Positions 10,729 through 23,099 of a stretch of DNA of 64,000 nt are shown here, in pieces. Made by a program: the position numbers and the translations under genes. The stretch comes from Sphagnum compactum (Eukaryota; Bryophyta; Sphagnopsida; Sphagnales). The stretch's first letter is position 1. Each line of letters starts with the position of its first letter. The notes beneath the pieces were generated by a model. The model worked only from the letters and a program-made list of their open reading frames with translations. It made no database searches and was not told the DNA's origin. Location: contig OZ234498.1 of the NCBI GenBank assembly GCA_965153455.1, forward strand, positions 4,154,001 to 4,218,000. The letters are read 5' to 3'.

Positions 10729-13700
10729 ATGACAGGGAGGCAGAAAAGCAAGAAGCATCATCACAAGGAGCATGGTGCAGCAGGAGGAGGTGCTGAAGAT
10801 GAGCCTCCGCGTGGGAGTGTTGATAGCCACGACCAACTTTTCTTCTGGGGTGCTACTGCACCTCCACACGACATGCCCAGAGCTTCCCTGGACATACCCC
10901 GCAGTAGGAGCTCGCTGGACTTACCTCCCAGATCGTCTGTGGATCACATAGCACACAGGAAATCAGCTAGCAACGGATCCCGTGCAGATGCGCTCCTTCT
11001 TCTACCGCATCCTAATGGCGACAACAAAGCTGCAGCAGCAGCAGGTAAGGATCCTCCAGCAAAACCCAATATCTCTGCAGAGGATCGTGTGAGCCATCTC
11101 ACGGAGGTGAACGACAAGTTCCTCCAGAAGCTGCGAGCTCTTCGGTCACAGAATAAGGATTTGTCCGATCAAGTCAAATCCTTGGAGGGTGAGCTCCGCA
11201 TGACCAAAGAGGTACTGTAGCTTTTGCTCTTCATGACACCCATCTGTAGACGTGCAGCAGGAAAGGTTGTTAGCGGCTAGAGCTTGATCGTAGTCTTGTT
11301 GATGCTGGCGTTTCTGATGTCGAGGGCTTGATTGTGCCTCTTTCTGTCTGACGGGTTCTTCGGGTTTTGTGTTGAATTAGGGTTTGAAGGAAGAGAAGCG
11401 CATTTCGAAAGATGTAGCAGAACAAACTTCAAAGGTAGAGGATCGTCTTCAATGTAAAGCTTCTTGGCTAAGCGAGAGGGCAAGCCTGTTGAGTGAAGGC
11501 GAGGCATTGAAACAGGAGCTTCAGAAATGCAAGGAAGAAAACATTGCACTGAACCTTCAGTTGACTAGCATCAGTGATGAGAGAGCAGCTTCCCTGAAGA
11601 ATGTCCAGGAATCACAAGCTCAGGAAACTGCCGCTATGAAGAATACAATTGTAGAGCTGAACAATGTACAGCTTGATTTACAACAGCAGCTGCACAATTA
11701 CAAGCAAGAGACCGAGATCCTCAAGAGCACAATTGCAGACGCTAATGGTGTGCAGCGCGCTCTACGAGAGCAGCTGCACAATTACAAGCAAGAGACAAAG
11801 ATCCTCAAGTCTTCCAAAGAGCAATTCGATGTTGAGGCCGTTTCTCTAAGCAAGAGTCTGCAGATTGCCACTGAAGAAAGAGAAGCTCTCCAAATTCAGC
11901 TCGACACTCTGCAACATGAGAACAAAAATCTGGAAGAGCAGCTGCACACATACAAGAAGGAGATGGACATCCTCAAGTCTTTCAAGGAGCAATTGGATGT
12001 CAAGGCTGTTTCTCTAAGCAAGAAGCTCGAGATTGCAACTGAAGGAAGAGATGCACTCCAAATTCAGCTTGACACTCTCAAACATGAGAAGAAGAATCTG
12101 GAAGAACAGCTGCATACACACAAGCAAGAGACAGACGTCCTCAAGTCTTCCAAAGAGCAATTGGATGTCAAGGCTGACTCTCTAAGCAAGAGGCTTGAGA
12201 CTGCAGCCAAAGAAAGAGATTCACTCCAAATTCGTCTTGACACTCTGCAACATGACAACAACATTCTGAAAGGACAGCTGCACACATGCAAGCAAGAGAA
12301 GGACATCCTCAAGCTCTGCAAAGAGCAATTGGATATTGATTCTGTTTCTCTAATCAAAAGGCTGGAGGTCACAAGCAAAGAGGTGGATGCACTCCAAACT
12401 GAATCCAAAACGCTGCAACATGAAAAAAACAATTTGGAAAGCAAGCTTTCTCTGCGCATTGATGAGCTAGAATCCACGTTGTCAAGCAAACAGCAAGAGC
12501 TTAAAGATACAGTCAGTAAGCTTGAAGACAGCAAGCTTGCTTCAGCATGTCTAGATTCTGAGATGGGGAAGCTAACCAAATCTTACTTGGAGTTGAAGGA
12601 GATCAATGAAAGCTTGCAGGTGGGCGGGGTTCAAAACGCTCACCATCTTCCTATTGCTCTAAATTCCTCATGCACCCATTTCCATTTCTTGTAGTTCCTT
12701 AGAGATCAGCTATGGCTCTTGGGTTCAAACCCAATACTTTGCCATTGCTTGAATCTGGAAATGTGGCAAGTAGAGGATCATTCAGTTGTTGTAGAATTGT
12801 TTACACTAAGTTCTGAGAATGTGAAAATGTTTTTCAATATGCTGACAACAGTTGGGGGCTGCTGAACTCAGTGTTTAGTAGTGATGGTACCTAGACATGA
12901 TGATAAGAGTGATGATGATCTCATAGTTCGTAAGAGATGTGTGGGAGCTTTGATTTTGCAGATCTCCTGCGATGAGAAGGCGATGGAGGCAACTGACTTG
13001 AAAGCTCACAAGGAATCCAGTGAGATTGAGCTGGACCAGCTTCGATCTTCTCTTCATGCAGCTGTAGCGGAGAGCATTACTGCAAAGAATTTTGCTGAGG
13101 CATTAAAGGCAAGACCTTCTGGCCTTAAGTGAACTGAGTTTCTCTCTGTCTGAAACTTCTGTATGTTGATGCTTTGTAGTAAGGATACATCTTTGAGTTT
13201 TGTCTTCTTGGATGAGCAGTTCCTGAGATTGCTCTGTTTCTTCATCTCTTTGATACATGAATATTATGACTTCATTTTGGCAGCTCCTGTTGAGATGATT
13301 GAAGTGTGTTGTGTCTGCAGGTTGACCTGGAAAAGGCGAAGCAGGAGATTAGGAGCCTAGATGACACTCGGATTGATGCATACAACCATTCTTTAGACTT
13401 GGAAAAAGTGAACAAGGACTTGAAAGCCAAGGTGACAGGATCACAGGAACTCATTTACAACTTGCAGCATGAAAAGGAAGATGTTGAGGCTACATGCAAG
13501 AAGAACTCTGATAAGTTGTCAAAAGCCTTGCAGAAGATTGCAGCACTGAAGGCTTCGTCTGATATGGACAAGCAGTCATTGGGCAGGGGGCTTGAGGCAG
13601 CCCGAGCAGAGATTGGTTCACTGCAAGAAAAAATCAAGAGTGGTTTGCAAAAGATGGTGGCTTTTGAGGCTTCAACCAATGCAGAGAAGAAGTCGTTGGG

Positions 13701-14880
13701 TGAGGAGCTAAAGGTAGCCCAAGCAGAGAAAGAGTTGTTGGCCAAGAAACTTGAGATAGCCCAAACAGAGAGGCAGTTGTTGGCCAAGGAGCTTGAGGTA
13801 GCCCAAGCAGAGATTGAGTCACTGCAAGAAAATGTCAAGAGTGCTTCACGAAAGATGGCAGCTCTGGAGGCTTCAACCAACACAGAGAAGCAGTTGTTGG
13901 GTCAGGAGCTTGAGGTAGCCCAAGCAGAGATTGATTCACTGCAAGAAAATATCGAGAATGTTTTGCAAAAGACAGCAGCTCTGGAGGCTTCAACCAATGC
14001 AGAGAAGCAGCTGTTGAGCCAGGAGCTTGAGGCAGCCCAAGCAGAGATTGGTTCACTGCAAGAAAATATCAAGAGCGTTTTGCAAAAGACAGTGGCTCTT
14101 GAGGTTTCAACAGATGCCGAGAAGCAGCTGTTGGGCCAGGAGCTTGAGGCAGCTCAAGCAGAGATTGGTTCACTGCAAGAAAATATCAAGAGTGCTCTGC
14201 AAAAGACAGCAGCTCTTGAGGCTTCAACCAATGCAGAGAAGCAGCTGTTGGGCCATGAGCTTGAGGCAGCCCAAGCAGAGATTGGTTCACTTCAAGAAAA
14301 TATCAAGAGTGCTTTGCAAAAGATGGAAGCGCTTGAAGCTTTGTCAAATTTCGAGAAGCAGTTGTTGGGCAAGGAGCTTGAAGCAGCCCTAGGAGAGATT
14401 GATTCACTGAAAGAAAATTTCAAGAGTGCTTCAAGTGAGACCCAAATCCTCAGAGAAGAATATTCACAAGTGCAGAAATCTTTGACTGTTACTGAGCAGA
14501 GTCTGTCTGAACTGAAATCCAGCAATGAAATGTTACAAATGTTGAATGCTGAGCTGCAACAGGTGAAAACTACACTGGAAACCAGCATAGTAAATCTGGA
14601 TAATACAGCAGCATCTGAAAGATTGGAGTTGATGAAGTTCAAAGAGGAGCTTGTTGAAGCAAGGAAGGCACTGGATAAAGACATGGCTTCATCAGTTGAC
14701 AAGGAAAAGACATTGAGTGAGATCATAGCTCAAGTGGATTCTATTAAGGATAAGCTCAATGCACCTGCTGTAAAAAAATCACTGCTCTCGAGGGACTTGT
14801 TACTGGCTGGAGCTGTTGCACTTGTTGCCGCCTTCACCGCAGGATTATCTGCACACAGCAGCTGTTCTGGAAAGTTCTAA
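10729..14880 (+). CDS. Tail-anchored coiled-coil repeat protein (1142 aa, 4 exons)
   Basis: Exons 10729-11211, 11381-12619, 12962-13108 and 13321-14880 join in phase 0 without a stop. The start is the first ATG; an in-frame TAG lies just upstream at 10696-10698. The basic N-terminus is followed by repeated R-x-S-[LV]-D serine motifs (about residues 45-75), possible kinase or 14-3-3 sites by inference. From about residue 125 the protein is almost all coiled coil: four 56-residue units in exon 2 (exactly eight heptads each) and seven 39-residue units in exon 4. A single hydrophobic segment near residues 1115-1134 followed by a short tail indicates a C-terminal membrane anchor. Intron 3 uses a GC donor (AAG|GCAAGA). 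The architecture recalls plant tail-anchored tethers such as the PMD organelle-division factors or WIT/WIP nuclear-envelope proteins, but I see no diagnostic motif and give no name. Repeat exons may vary in copy number between alleles. Confidence 0.85.
11768..12439 (+). repeat. Four tandem 168-bp coding repeats
   Basis: Units begin at 11768, 11936, 12104 and 12272, each 168 bp (56 codons, eight heptads), starting with an [EG]QLH-x-[YHC]K motif. A 28-residue half unit precedes them near 11684. Spacing in exact heptads keeps the coiled-coil register through every copy. Confidence 0.9.
13552..14443 (+). repeat. Seven 117-bp coding repeats
   Basis: Seven units of 39 residues with the core EKQLLGQELEAAQAEIGSLQ. 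The second carries 28 extra residues made of two 14-residue copies of LLAKKLEIAQ-type sequence. Thirty-nine residues is not a whole number of heptads, but fits one hendecad plus four heptads. DNA identity between units is high, especially the fourth to sixth, suggesting recent expansion or gene conversion. Confidence 0.9.
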
Positions 14881-16980
14881 AGATTTCAGAGTGCAAAATG
14901 CACACCAATTTTGGTTCTCTTTCATCTCATTAGTATCATCAAGCCCAGGAGTGAGTTCACAAGACATGAGCTGACTTCCCTGGCTGGTCTGATCCTTGTA
15001 GGTCAATGTAGAAGTTGGCTGTCGGCTAGGTGGGAATGTATTGTGGTCAGACCATCGAGACAAGGGTTTTTTTGCCTGTAAAGATTCTCAGGTGAACTTT
15101 CTCTGTGAGAACGCCTGCCATTTTGTAGCTAAGTCTGAATGTATCATCTTCATGGTGTAGAAGTTATCTGCTGCCTAATGCAGAGAGTACTATCCACTTC
15201 TGGAGAAGCTGAAGAATTTGTTCAGCAAAAGAGACTACTAACAGCCAGAAGGTGAAGATTGTGAAGTTTTCTTTCACAATTCCTTTTGCCACAATTAACT
15301 TTTTGGAATGCAAGCCCAGAACTCTTCTGATTCTTCTGTGCTTGGTGGTCCTGCTTTGCATGAACATGCATATCAAGTTACCAACCGAATGAGCTGAAAT
15401 GCTATTGCTGTCTACAGGCTTACAGGTCAATCAGGGCTGGTTTTGGTATCTTCTTCCTGTGATAGTCTGAAAATGCACATACAAGAGCCTTCTCATACAC
15501 TTGACAACTGGTACAATTTTGTCATAAGGATCACAACTCTTCTCCTTGGCTTGGATTGTAGGATGGAATTAAGAAATGGTTTCTGGATTGTCATTTTACA
15601 GAAAGAATGAAACAAATAGGCTGTTTTATTTATCTCTGTAACCTTAACTTAAGACAGCAACACATGCCTTCCATATTGCCTTCCATATTGACTTCTGAGC
15701 TGAGTGCCCCTTCTCCTTGGTAGTCATTTGCCAACTTCATCCTCAGAAAATTAGTTAGGGCTGCTGTTGCTTCACTGTCTGCAGAGCCAGGCCACAACAC
15801 AGAACTCAATAAGTAGCAGAAGGTGAACTTAAAACAAAGCTTCCCTGTAGACCAATGGTATCTTGGGTGATAATGCCAATTCCAAAGCTTTTGTGACAAT
15901 CTGCAAAACGTTTTCGGAAGGTTTAACTGATCTAACCTATCCAACAGTAGCATAGTTGTTGAAAGCTATGGAGCAGTGCCAAACCTATTCTTGAGGGACT
16001 GGAATCATGAAGAAACTCCTATTTTCAGAAGGTTAAACTGATCTAACTATGCAGACAATATCATAGTTGGTCAGGAGTATGTCACGCAGGCAAAACCTAG
16101 TTGTGGGACTGTGTGGCCATGCTGATTTTGAGTGATGAGGGGACCATGAAATGATTTCACTAACTTTTGACCCATTGGTCTCAGAAAATCCTTGTCCCCT
16201 ACACTGACAAGAATCAGAACAACTCATGTTGAACCAATTCTGACCTGATTCTGCATTTTGCATATAGTCTGCAACATACATTCAAGGTGCATCAAGCATT
16301 GTCACTGTCAACTCAATCAAGCTTTCTTCAAATCTGCTGGACAAAGACTAGATATCGTGAGGGTGGATCAAAGTCTCTTAAGCTCTTGTTTACATGGTGA
16401 GATCTATACCTGTCACAACTATTGCAGCAAAAGATGGTTGGAAAAAAAGTGTTCCCTAGTAGAATGACTGCTGGGCATTTGATTGTGGGTGACCACTTTC
16501 AAGTTCTCAGCTCTTAGCTGTGCTGGACTTACAAGGATGACAAACTTATTGGGTGCAACATCTTGAAGCACCATTGCCTGGAAGAAAATCTAAGAATGAT
16601 AATGACATATGTGCCAAACATAGAGAAATGCAATTTGAGGATTTGCAAAATTGCCAAAGAAAGAAAGGTTGATGACTGAGTCTGCTAATGGGCTTCATCC
16701 CCAAGTACCAACATACATGTTATATCTGTTTCTCTCTTTCTGAGGACAGAGTGCACACGCAGCAAGAGAAGGGAAAAAAGCAACTCACCTTCTCTTGAAA
16801 CCAGCAAAACTTCCCAACAATATTGCTCCCTGCAAATAGCAACTCATCAGATAGATACAAAATTTCTTGAGAAAACTTGTTCTGGGCTCCATCTTCATCA
16901 TACACAAGCAGGCAGCAAATGCATCCAGAATTTGAGTCCTATGCAATAGAGAGTGGCAGCATCTGAGAGAAGCCTATGAG
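14881..16980. other. 3' UTR and intergenic DNA downstream of the coiled-coil gene
   Basis: The start is probably the 3' UTR. At 15911-16018 and 16021-16115 there is a diverged direct repeat (TTTAACTGATCTAAC and TTAAACTGATCTAAC blocks, then GGGACTG). I see no coding exon with both splice support and a recognisable product. Confidence 0.5.
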
Positions 16981-16999
16981 GCCATCATACAGCCCAGTT

Positions 17000-18080
17000 G
17001 ACATACACACCTGATCTTATTATAGTTCAATCCAGAAGACTAATTTATCTCTCTCGATCATAGAAGATATACGCAGTTCTAGAACCTCTCTTCCCACAAT
17101 TATTGGGAGACACTCATAGTTAGATGTAAATATTTGCAGTTTGATTTTCAGTGATGTCATGTGCATGAGAAGCTTCCCAGAACAATGGCTCACCATATGT
17201 ACCTTATCTTTGTACCTACACTCATGTGTATATATTTGCTACGTGCATTGCACTAAATTATGTGTTGATCTTTGCAAAAATCAAGTTGAAGTATAATCCA
17301 ATTTTTCTACATGGTATCGAAGCTTTGTAAGAGAGAAGAAAGCATTTTTTCATGAGAGTGATTTGTTTTTCTTTAAAGATACTATTACTCCATCTAAGAT
17401 GGGGAGTTGGGATCTAGTGTGAATGAACGTGAACGAATCTTTGGGATTTGTTGTAAAGGACAATGTGAACAATAGTCTAACATAATGGCTCCTATTGTGA
17501 AATCTGAGTAGACATAACACGTTATGAGTTTCATAGAGATGAACAAGATTGAAGGCTCAAACAATTACAAAGTTTGGAAGGTGAAGATTCACTTTGCATT
17601 GAAAAGGAGAAACTTTGGGACTTGGTGTGGACATCTACACAAGACGAGGCTACAACGAGCAAAAGGAGCTGAAGGTGCTCAAGTGGTGAACCCAACACCA
17701 TTCAACTTGAGAGATCACCAAGACAAGGCAATGGCCATACTTGTCATGAGTATTAAAGATGAGTTGTTTCCATGCATTGCAAATGCGGATGATCCCAAGG
17801 AGGTATGGAACATCCTCAAAAATTTATATGATTCTCACAACTCATGTTGATAATTTATTGTTGGAAAAGAAACTTTACTCCATGTACATACAAAGACAAC
17901 TCATGTTTCAAATTTCAGATTGTAACCCAATTAGCAGGGATTGGAGAGATCATTCCTAATCACAAGATAGTGCAAGTGATACTCAATGCATTTTCATCTA
18001 GTCATGAGAGTTTTGTGAAAACTATGACAATTTTAGACACATTTCCATTTTTTTGAGAAACTAACATCAAAATTGTTGTT
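17000..18080 (+). mobile_element. Ty1/copia retrotransposon remnant: LTR end, PBS and gag
   Basis: The sequence TGGTATCGAAGC at 17312-17323 resembles the plant copia primer-binding site TGGTATCAGAGC (initiator Met tRNA). The sequence just before it ends CA and is likely the 3' edge of the 5' LTR; its left edge near 17000 is a guess. A gag (UBN2-type) frame begins at 17524 (MSFIEMNKIEGSNNYKVWK) and continues to 17850. After a frameshift, the gag helix segment GIGEIIPNHKIVQVILNAF appears at 17940-18000. Nothing recognisable of pol follows, so the element is truncated and inactive. Confidence 0.75.
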
Positions 18081-20265
18081 GGAAGAATAGCACAGTTCTT
18101 GAATTTTTAAAAGATTTGTTGTTCAAATGTGCGTGTTATGATCTATGTTCGTAATTTGGTTGGTGGTAATGGTCATCTTTACTATTTGTTTTGTTAATCA
18201 TGATTAGTTCAAACAAATATAAATGACAATTTCAACACAAAACTTCACATTTTACACCTAGGGTATTGAATTATGCATACACAAGGTTATTTTTTATTCT
18301 AATTTTGATATATTTCATATGACTAAGTGGAGGTGCATCATTGTGATTTCTATAGTTTGTGAACTCCACCTCACAAATTGGAAGGATGAATAATGTAAAA
18401 TTTCAATTTCATTAAGCTAACTTGGATTTCCTTAACTTCTTTACATTCTTTGATTGAATTTTGCAACATTACATTAAGTACTTATGTCAATAACGAAACT
18501 ATGTTACCTAACATATCTTGTTTTCTTACAAATGTAAAAGTTTTTTCTCTACTCAAAAAATGTTTGTTTTTTAACAAGTTATGAAGTCTACATATATGTT
18601 TGTCATATATGCATGATTCACAAAATTAGAAGGTTATGTTGTTGTTATTTGCAAAGTGGGGTAAAACGTGTTTAATCAAATGCTAGATTTTTTGATAGAT
18701 AATGTGGAACTAGAATTGATCTAGACGACTTTAAACCATTAATTGTCAACCTTTTAGAAAATTTGCAAGACGACGACCATGAACACTACTTTGAATTGAT
18801 GTTCTTCATAAATTATTTTTAATATCCAATACATTGCAAGCAAAGAAGAAACAACATATTTTCATCTCCAATTTCCTTGGTTCTTGCAAAACTACCATGA
18901 TGTATGCAAAAAAACAAAGGTGGGTTCAAGCTTCCACAATAGCCCCTCCTTCAAGCTTGGAAAAAAAAAAGTATAGATAGAGACAAAAAAAACACTTGTC
19001 TTGCAAATTTGTATCTTACAATTGCAATTTCATCTATCCATAGACCTACCTTGGCCACTTGAATCCCTTGTGACCAAACAACAAAACTTATCCACCATTA
19101 ATCCTCTAAAAGATGAAATAATAAAGATGAAAGCATAACAATTGAAAAAGTGTCCAAAATAATGTTGAACAAATAATGACCACCATTGCTAATAGTTGAA
19201 AGAATAATTATTCTTTTCTTGGCCCAATTTTTTTAATCATTTCATCTTCACCTTGTGGCTTCCCTCTTTGCTTTAATGCATTCATGAAACCATAATATGT
19301 AGAAAAAAATTTAGAATGAAATGATTATACTGTCAATTGAATCATTTGGGGAATATATAAAAAGTACAAAGGTTCTCATAACCTTTATTGATGGCATAAG
19401 CTTTAGAGACCCTAAACCTTTGCACTTGAATCCATGTCCACACTTAAATGTTTAATTAGAATGTTTGTCACTGATAACCATGTGTGGTTGGCTCATTTGT
19501 AATGTTGTGTTGACAATTCACATCTATAGTTAACAATGTAATGGAACCTATTATAAAATAAAATATTTGTAACAATTCTATGTGTTTCACTTAAAGTATT
19601 TGGAGGTGTGGGTCATGAACAACAAGATTGAATCCATTTTGGTAACATCCAAATATTTCACCATTGCATTGATGTTTAAAATTGTATTGCAAAATCTAGT
19701 TGCCTACGTCATAAATTGATTCAAATTCCAAAAGTACAAAAAGGAATCAATGTTGATATGAATTCAAATGACACATGATAAGCCAATTTAATTACACCTA
19801 AATGTTACACCATTAAACAATGTAACATGCTAGAATATATGGATTGTTGCAAGCTTGAGATTTTTTTGAATTTCATAATCGTTGAACAAATGTTAGGAAA
19901 ACTCCAAAGCTTGAAAGGGTTGCATATTCAAATTAACACAAAACATCATCATAGTAGTTTTATGGATTCAAGAATGTGTTGTCTTCCATAATTTGGTCTT
20001 GCAAGTTTAATACGATGCATCTTAAGGCACAAGGAACAGATGTAAGGACAGGGGGATGATGATGACATTGTTATGGTATCTAGGTAGGTATAGTGAAAGG
20101 AGACCCATCAATGTGCCCACATTTGTCAAACCAAGGCTAGTGAAAAGAAGGTGCATTTGTTGTCTTCACTTTGACATAGACTATCCAACCAAAAATCATC
20201 AAATGATTAACTTTAGGTGGGGAGTTGTTATAAACTTATTTTAGCAAGGGTCCATTATTAGTTGT
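18081..20265. other. AT-rich intergenic DNA
   Basis: AT-rich, with no open frame that I can relate to a protein. It separates two copia remnants of opposite orientation and may itself be decayed transposon sequence. Confidence 0.5.
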
Positions 20266-20269
20266 AGGA

Positions 20270-21500
20270 CATTTGTTTGTGAAATAAGTAGCAATCTGTA
20301 CTCCCTCATTCCACAAATAGGTGGGATAACCACAATTTGTGCACATAATTCTTGTTTTTTTTTTAATTTATATTTTTTCTTTTAGTTATACCATTTTGAT
20401 GTGGAGTGTGAACAATAGTCAATTGACAATTAATTCCATTGGTTTCACAAAACAAATTAAATTCTATTGAAACAAATTATCCTCCTTTATTAGTCTTCAA
20501 CATCTTGGTCTTCTTTTTAGTGAGGTTTTCAACTAATTGTTTGAATATTTTAAATTTAGCAAAACATTTCATTCTTGTTCTTCAAAAAGTAAATCCATGT
20601 TTTAAGAAAATAATCATCAATAAATGTCGCAAAATACTTTAGCTTTCAAAGGGACTCCTACAACAATGGTCTACAAAGATTAACATGCACTAATTTGTTA
20701 TGTTGAGTAGCTCTTGTGGCAACATCCCTTTGAACTATAACATGTTATGTTGCTTGCCAAGTTGACATTCATCATAGATGTGTGATGTGGAAGGAAGCAT
20801 TGGTAATCCAATTGTTCATCCATTGGTAAAAATGGTGTGTAGTCCTTGGAAATGCTAGTGCCCTAGATGTCTACGCCACAATTTTCTTAGAGTATTTTCA
20901 TTGACGTTTGTGTCTTGGTAATCTCAAGGTTGTAGAGACCATTCATCTTGTCTTTAGTCCATGTGGCAAGAACTTCAAAAGGATTCTTTGTTAACACAAT
21001 CCAACATTTTTTTGGACCAAAAATCATGGTGCATTTTTTATTAGTTATGGCTCCAATAGACAATAGATTTTAGTGATAGTTAGAACATACAAAACATCAT
21101 TCACATGTTTTATTTCTCCATTATGATTGAAGGCAACATTTCCCTTGCCACGAATTACATGTGCATTTAATGTTTGTTGTACTAACATTAGTTTTGAATT
21201 TTAGCTAGATTCTCCATTAACATTAATGGATGCACCACTATTGAGATACCAATTAGTGTTTCATTTCTTGGGAACGTCAAAAGCAAACACAATTGTTTCA
21301 AAAATCTCCTTTGGTTTATGTTCCAAATGAGTTCCCTCAACCTTTTCTTCTTCCTTCATTGTGTTGACGTTGGAATGTTATTTGTGAAATTAAGGGATTT
21401 CTTTCAATGGTTGAGGACATTCACATAATTAATGCTTGTGTTCATCATAGTTGTTACAATTTCCTAGTCGTCCATGATAGTTTCCATGTCCATGTCCTCA
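20270..21500 (-). mobile_element. Ty1/copia remnant: zinc knuckle, protease and integrase
   Basis: Read on the minus strand, pieces occur in copia order. A broken CCHC-like zinc knuckle lies near 21425-21475. The protease motif follows near 21240 (WYLNSGAS), with the catalytic Asp changed to Asn. GAG-pre-integrase follows (LW-x-RHLGH, then CQLGKQHN). The integrase core comes last (FATFIDDYFLKTWIYFLKNK, then the THPHQNG-like segment). Several stops and frameshifts interrupt it. The reverse transcriptase part is missing. It points opposite to the gag remnant at 17.0-18.1 kb, so the two are separate insertions or an inversion. Confidence 0.8.
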
Positions 21501-22960
21501 TCTTTTCCTAAGATGTCATGTACACCCAACATTTGGAAATTTGGCTCCTTCATGAACATTTTTTGTTGTGATACTGATAAGGGTGTTGGCTTTTCCAAGT
21601 CATGGTCTAGTTTTATCAAAGGAATAATGTTTCCGAATTCATTTATATCAAATGACAAGCATACATCCCTTTAAAAAACATATAATAAAAACCTGACAAA
21701 CCTCAAAAATGAGCAAAACAAATTTCAAAATAGGTTGATTGTTAGTCCCATAAACCGTAACCCTTAAACTTTAATTGTATATCAGGTTTGAAATTTTTAG
21801 AATTTCATAATATGATAGAATTAATATAATGGAATGGTTATTTAAACTACTTTCAACTCTATATTATAATTATGAATCTATACTATATCAATGATTATTG
21901 TAAATCTTGGATAAGAAAATCAAAAACATTTGAAATTTTAATGCCATATATGTTGTTGAAATTTTATTGTAATTACAAGGCATATACATTTATAATTATT
22001 TTTATCATATCATGTTCATTTTATACATGAATAATCATATGCAAAAGATTACATTTTTATATTCATGTCTTTTATATTCATATGTTTTATAATGAAATTT
22101 CATCTAAGTTCACATAGATTATTGTTATATCTTGTATAACATTTTTGTTTTTTACAATACCTTCATATGGTCAAAAACCTTCATATAATTGTAACAAACA
22201 TAATCTGACATAAGTGCCTTTCCATAAAAATAAGGGTTCATGATTTGCAACCTTACTTGTTGCCTTCCTTAAAACCTTCCTCAAACCTTAACAACAACAC
22301 TACTCATCAAACTAGAAACCTGTACAAAGAGATTTTTCAATATTGACATTTCATACTCATATTAAAGGGCTTTAGAGCTCCATTAACCTTCCAAAATAAA
22401 CATAAGTTTGGATCAATCATAAAATTGGGGTGACACATCCCATCTTCACATGTAAAGATTGTTAAAGTTAAAAATCAATGCAATAACCAAGCTTCTAGAT
22501 TTAAAATTAGCAATGATCTTCAAAGCTCCTACTCCTCTCTACTTACCATTTTGAAATAATAAACATAATCAAAACAATAATCCTAAAAGATGCAATGGGG
22601 GTGTTCAAAGGGTTTTTACAAAAATCCATAGGATTGGTTGTTTGAAATTGAAATATAAACAAAAGTTTGTGCAATTGTATTTGTGTCAATGCTCCAACAA
22701 AGGGGGTGTAATGGATTAAGTTTATATTGGTTAGGGAGGTGGTTGCAACACCTCATCAATTCATCAAGCATTGTAACTTACTTTTAGGGTATTTTTTGGT
22801 CTTTCATTTACCCTAAGAAAATTTGTTTCATGGACAACTTGAAAGAGTAACTTTCGACATGTGGAAGTTATTTTCCAAGTTGTCAGGTGAACTTCCACAA
22901 CTTGGAAGTCACTCATCAAACTATCATTTAAAAAAAAACATTAAAAAAAAAATTTGTTGT
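21501..22960. other. AT-rich intergenic DNA
   Basis: No gene seen. A small imperfect hairpin-forming stretch near 22860-22910 (GTGGAAGTT and AACTTCCAC) lies just before the foldback element. Confidence 0.5.
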
Positions 22961-22967
22961 GCTTTAT

Positions 22968-23079
22968 GTAGGGGAAAGGTCTAGGTTTAGACCCTTCCAT
23001 ATTTTTGACCCCCTTCAGCCCATTGGCCTTAGGGGATCTCAAATACTGAAAGGTTTAAACCTAGATCCTTCCCCTATAC
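22968..23079. mobile_element. Small foldback/MITE-like inverted repeat
   Basis: Arms 22968-22997 and 23048-23079 are near-perfect reverse complements (GTAGGGGAAAGGTCTAGG against GTATAGGGGAAGGATCTAGG), separated by about 50 bp. It codes for nothing. I cannot define a target duplication, so whether it is a complete MITE or a single-element hairpin is open. Confidence 0.6.
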
Positions 23080-23099
23080 AAAAAACTCCTTGATGATGG

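Noticed and set aside
11664-14726. Many plus and minus open frames overlapping the coiled-coil gene
   Set aside because: They are shadows created by repeats and by Gln/Glu/Lys-rich codons; the tiled exons in the main frame explain the region.
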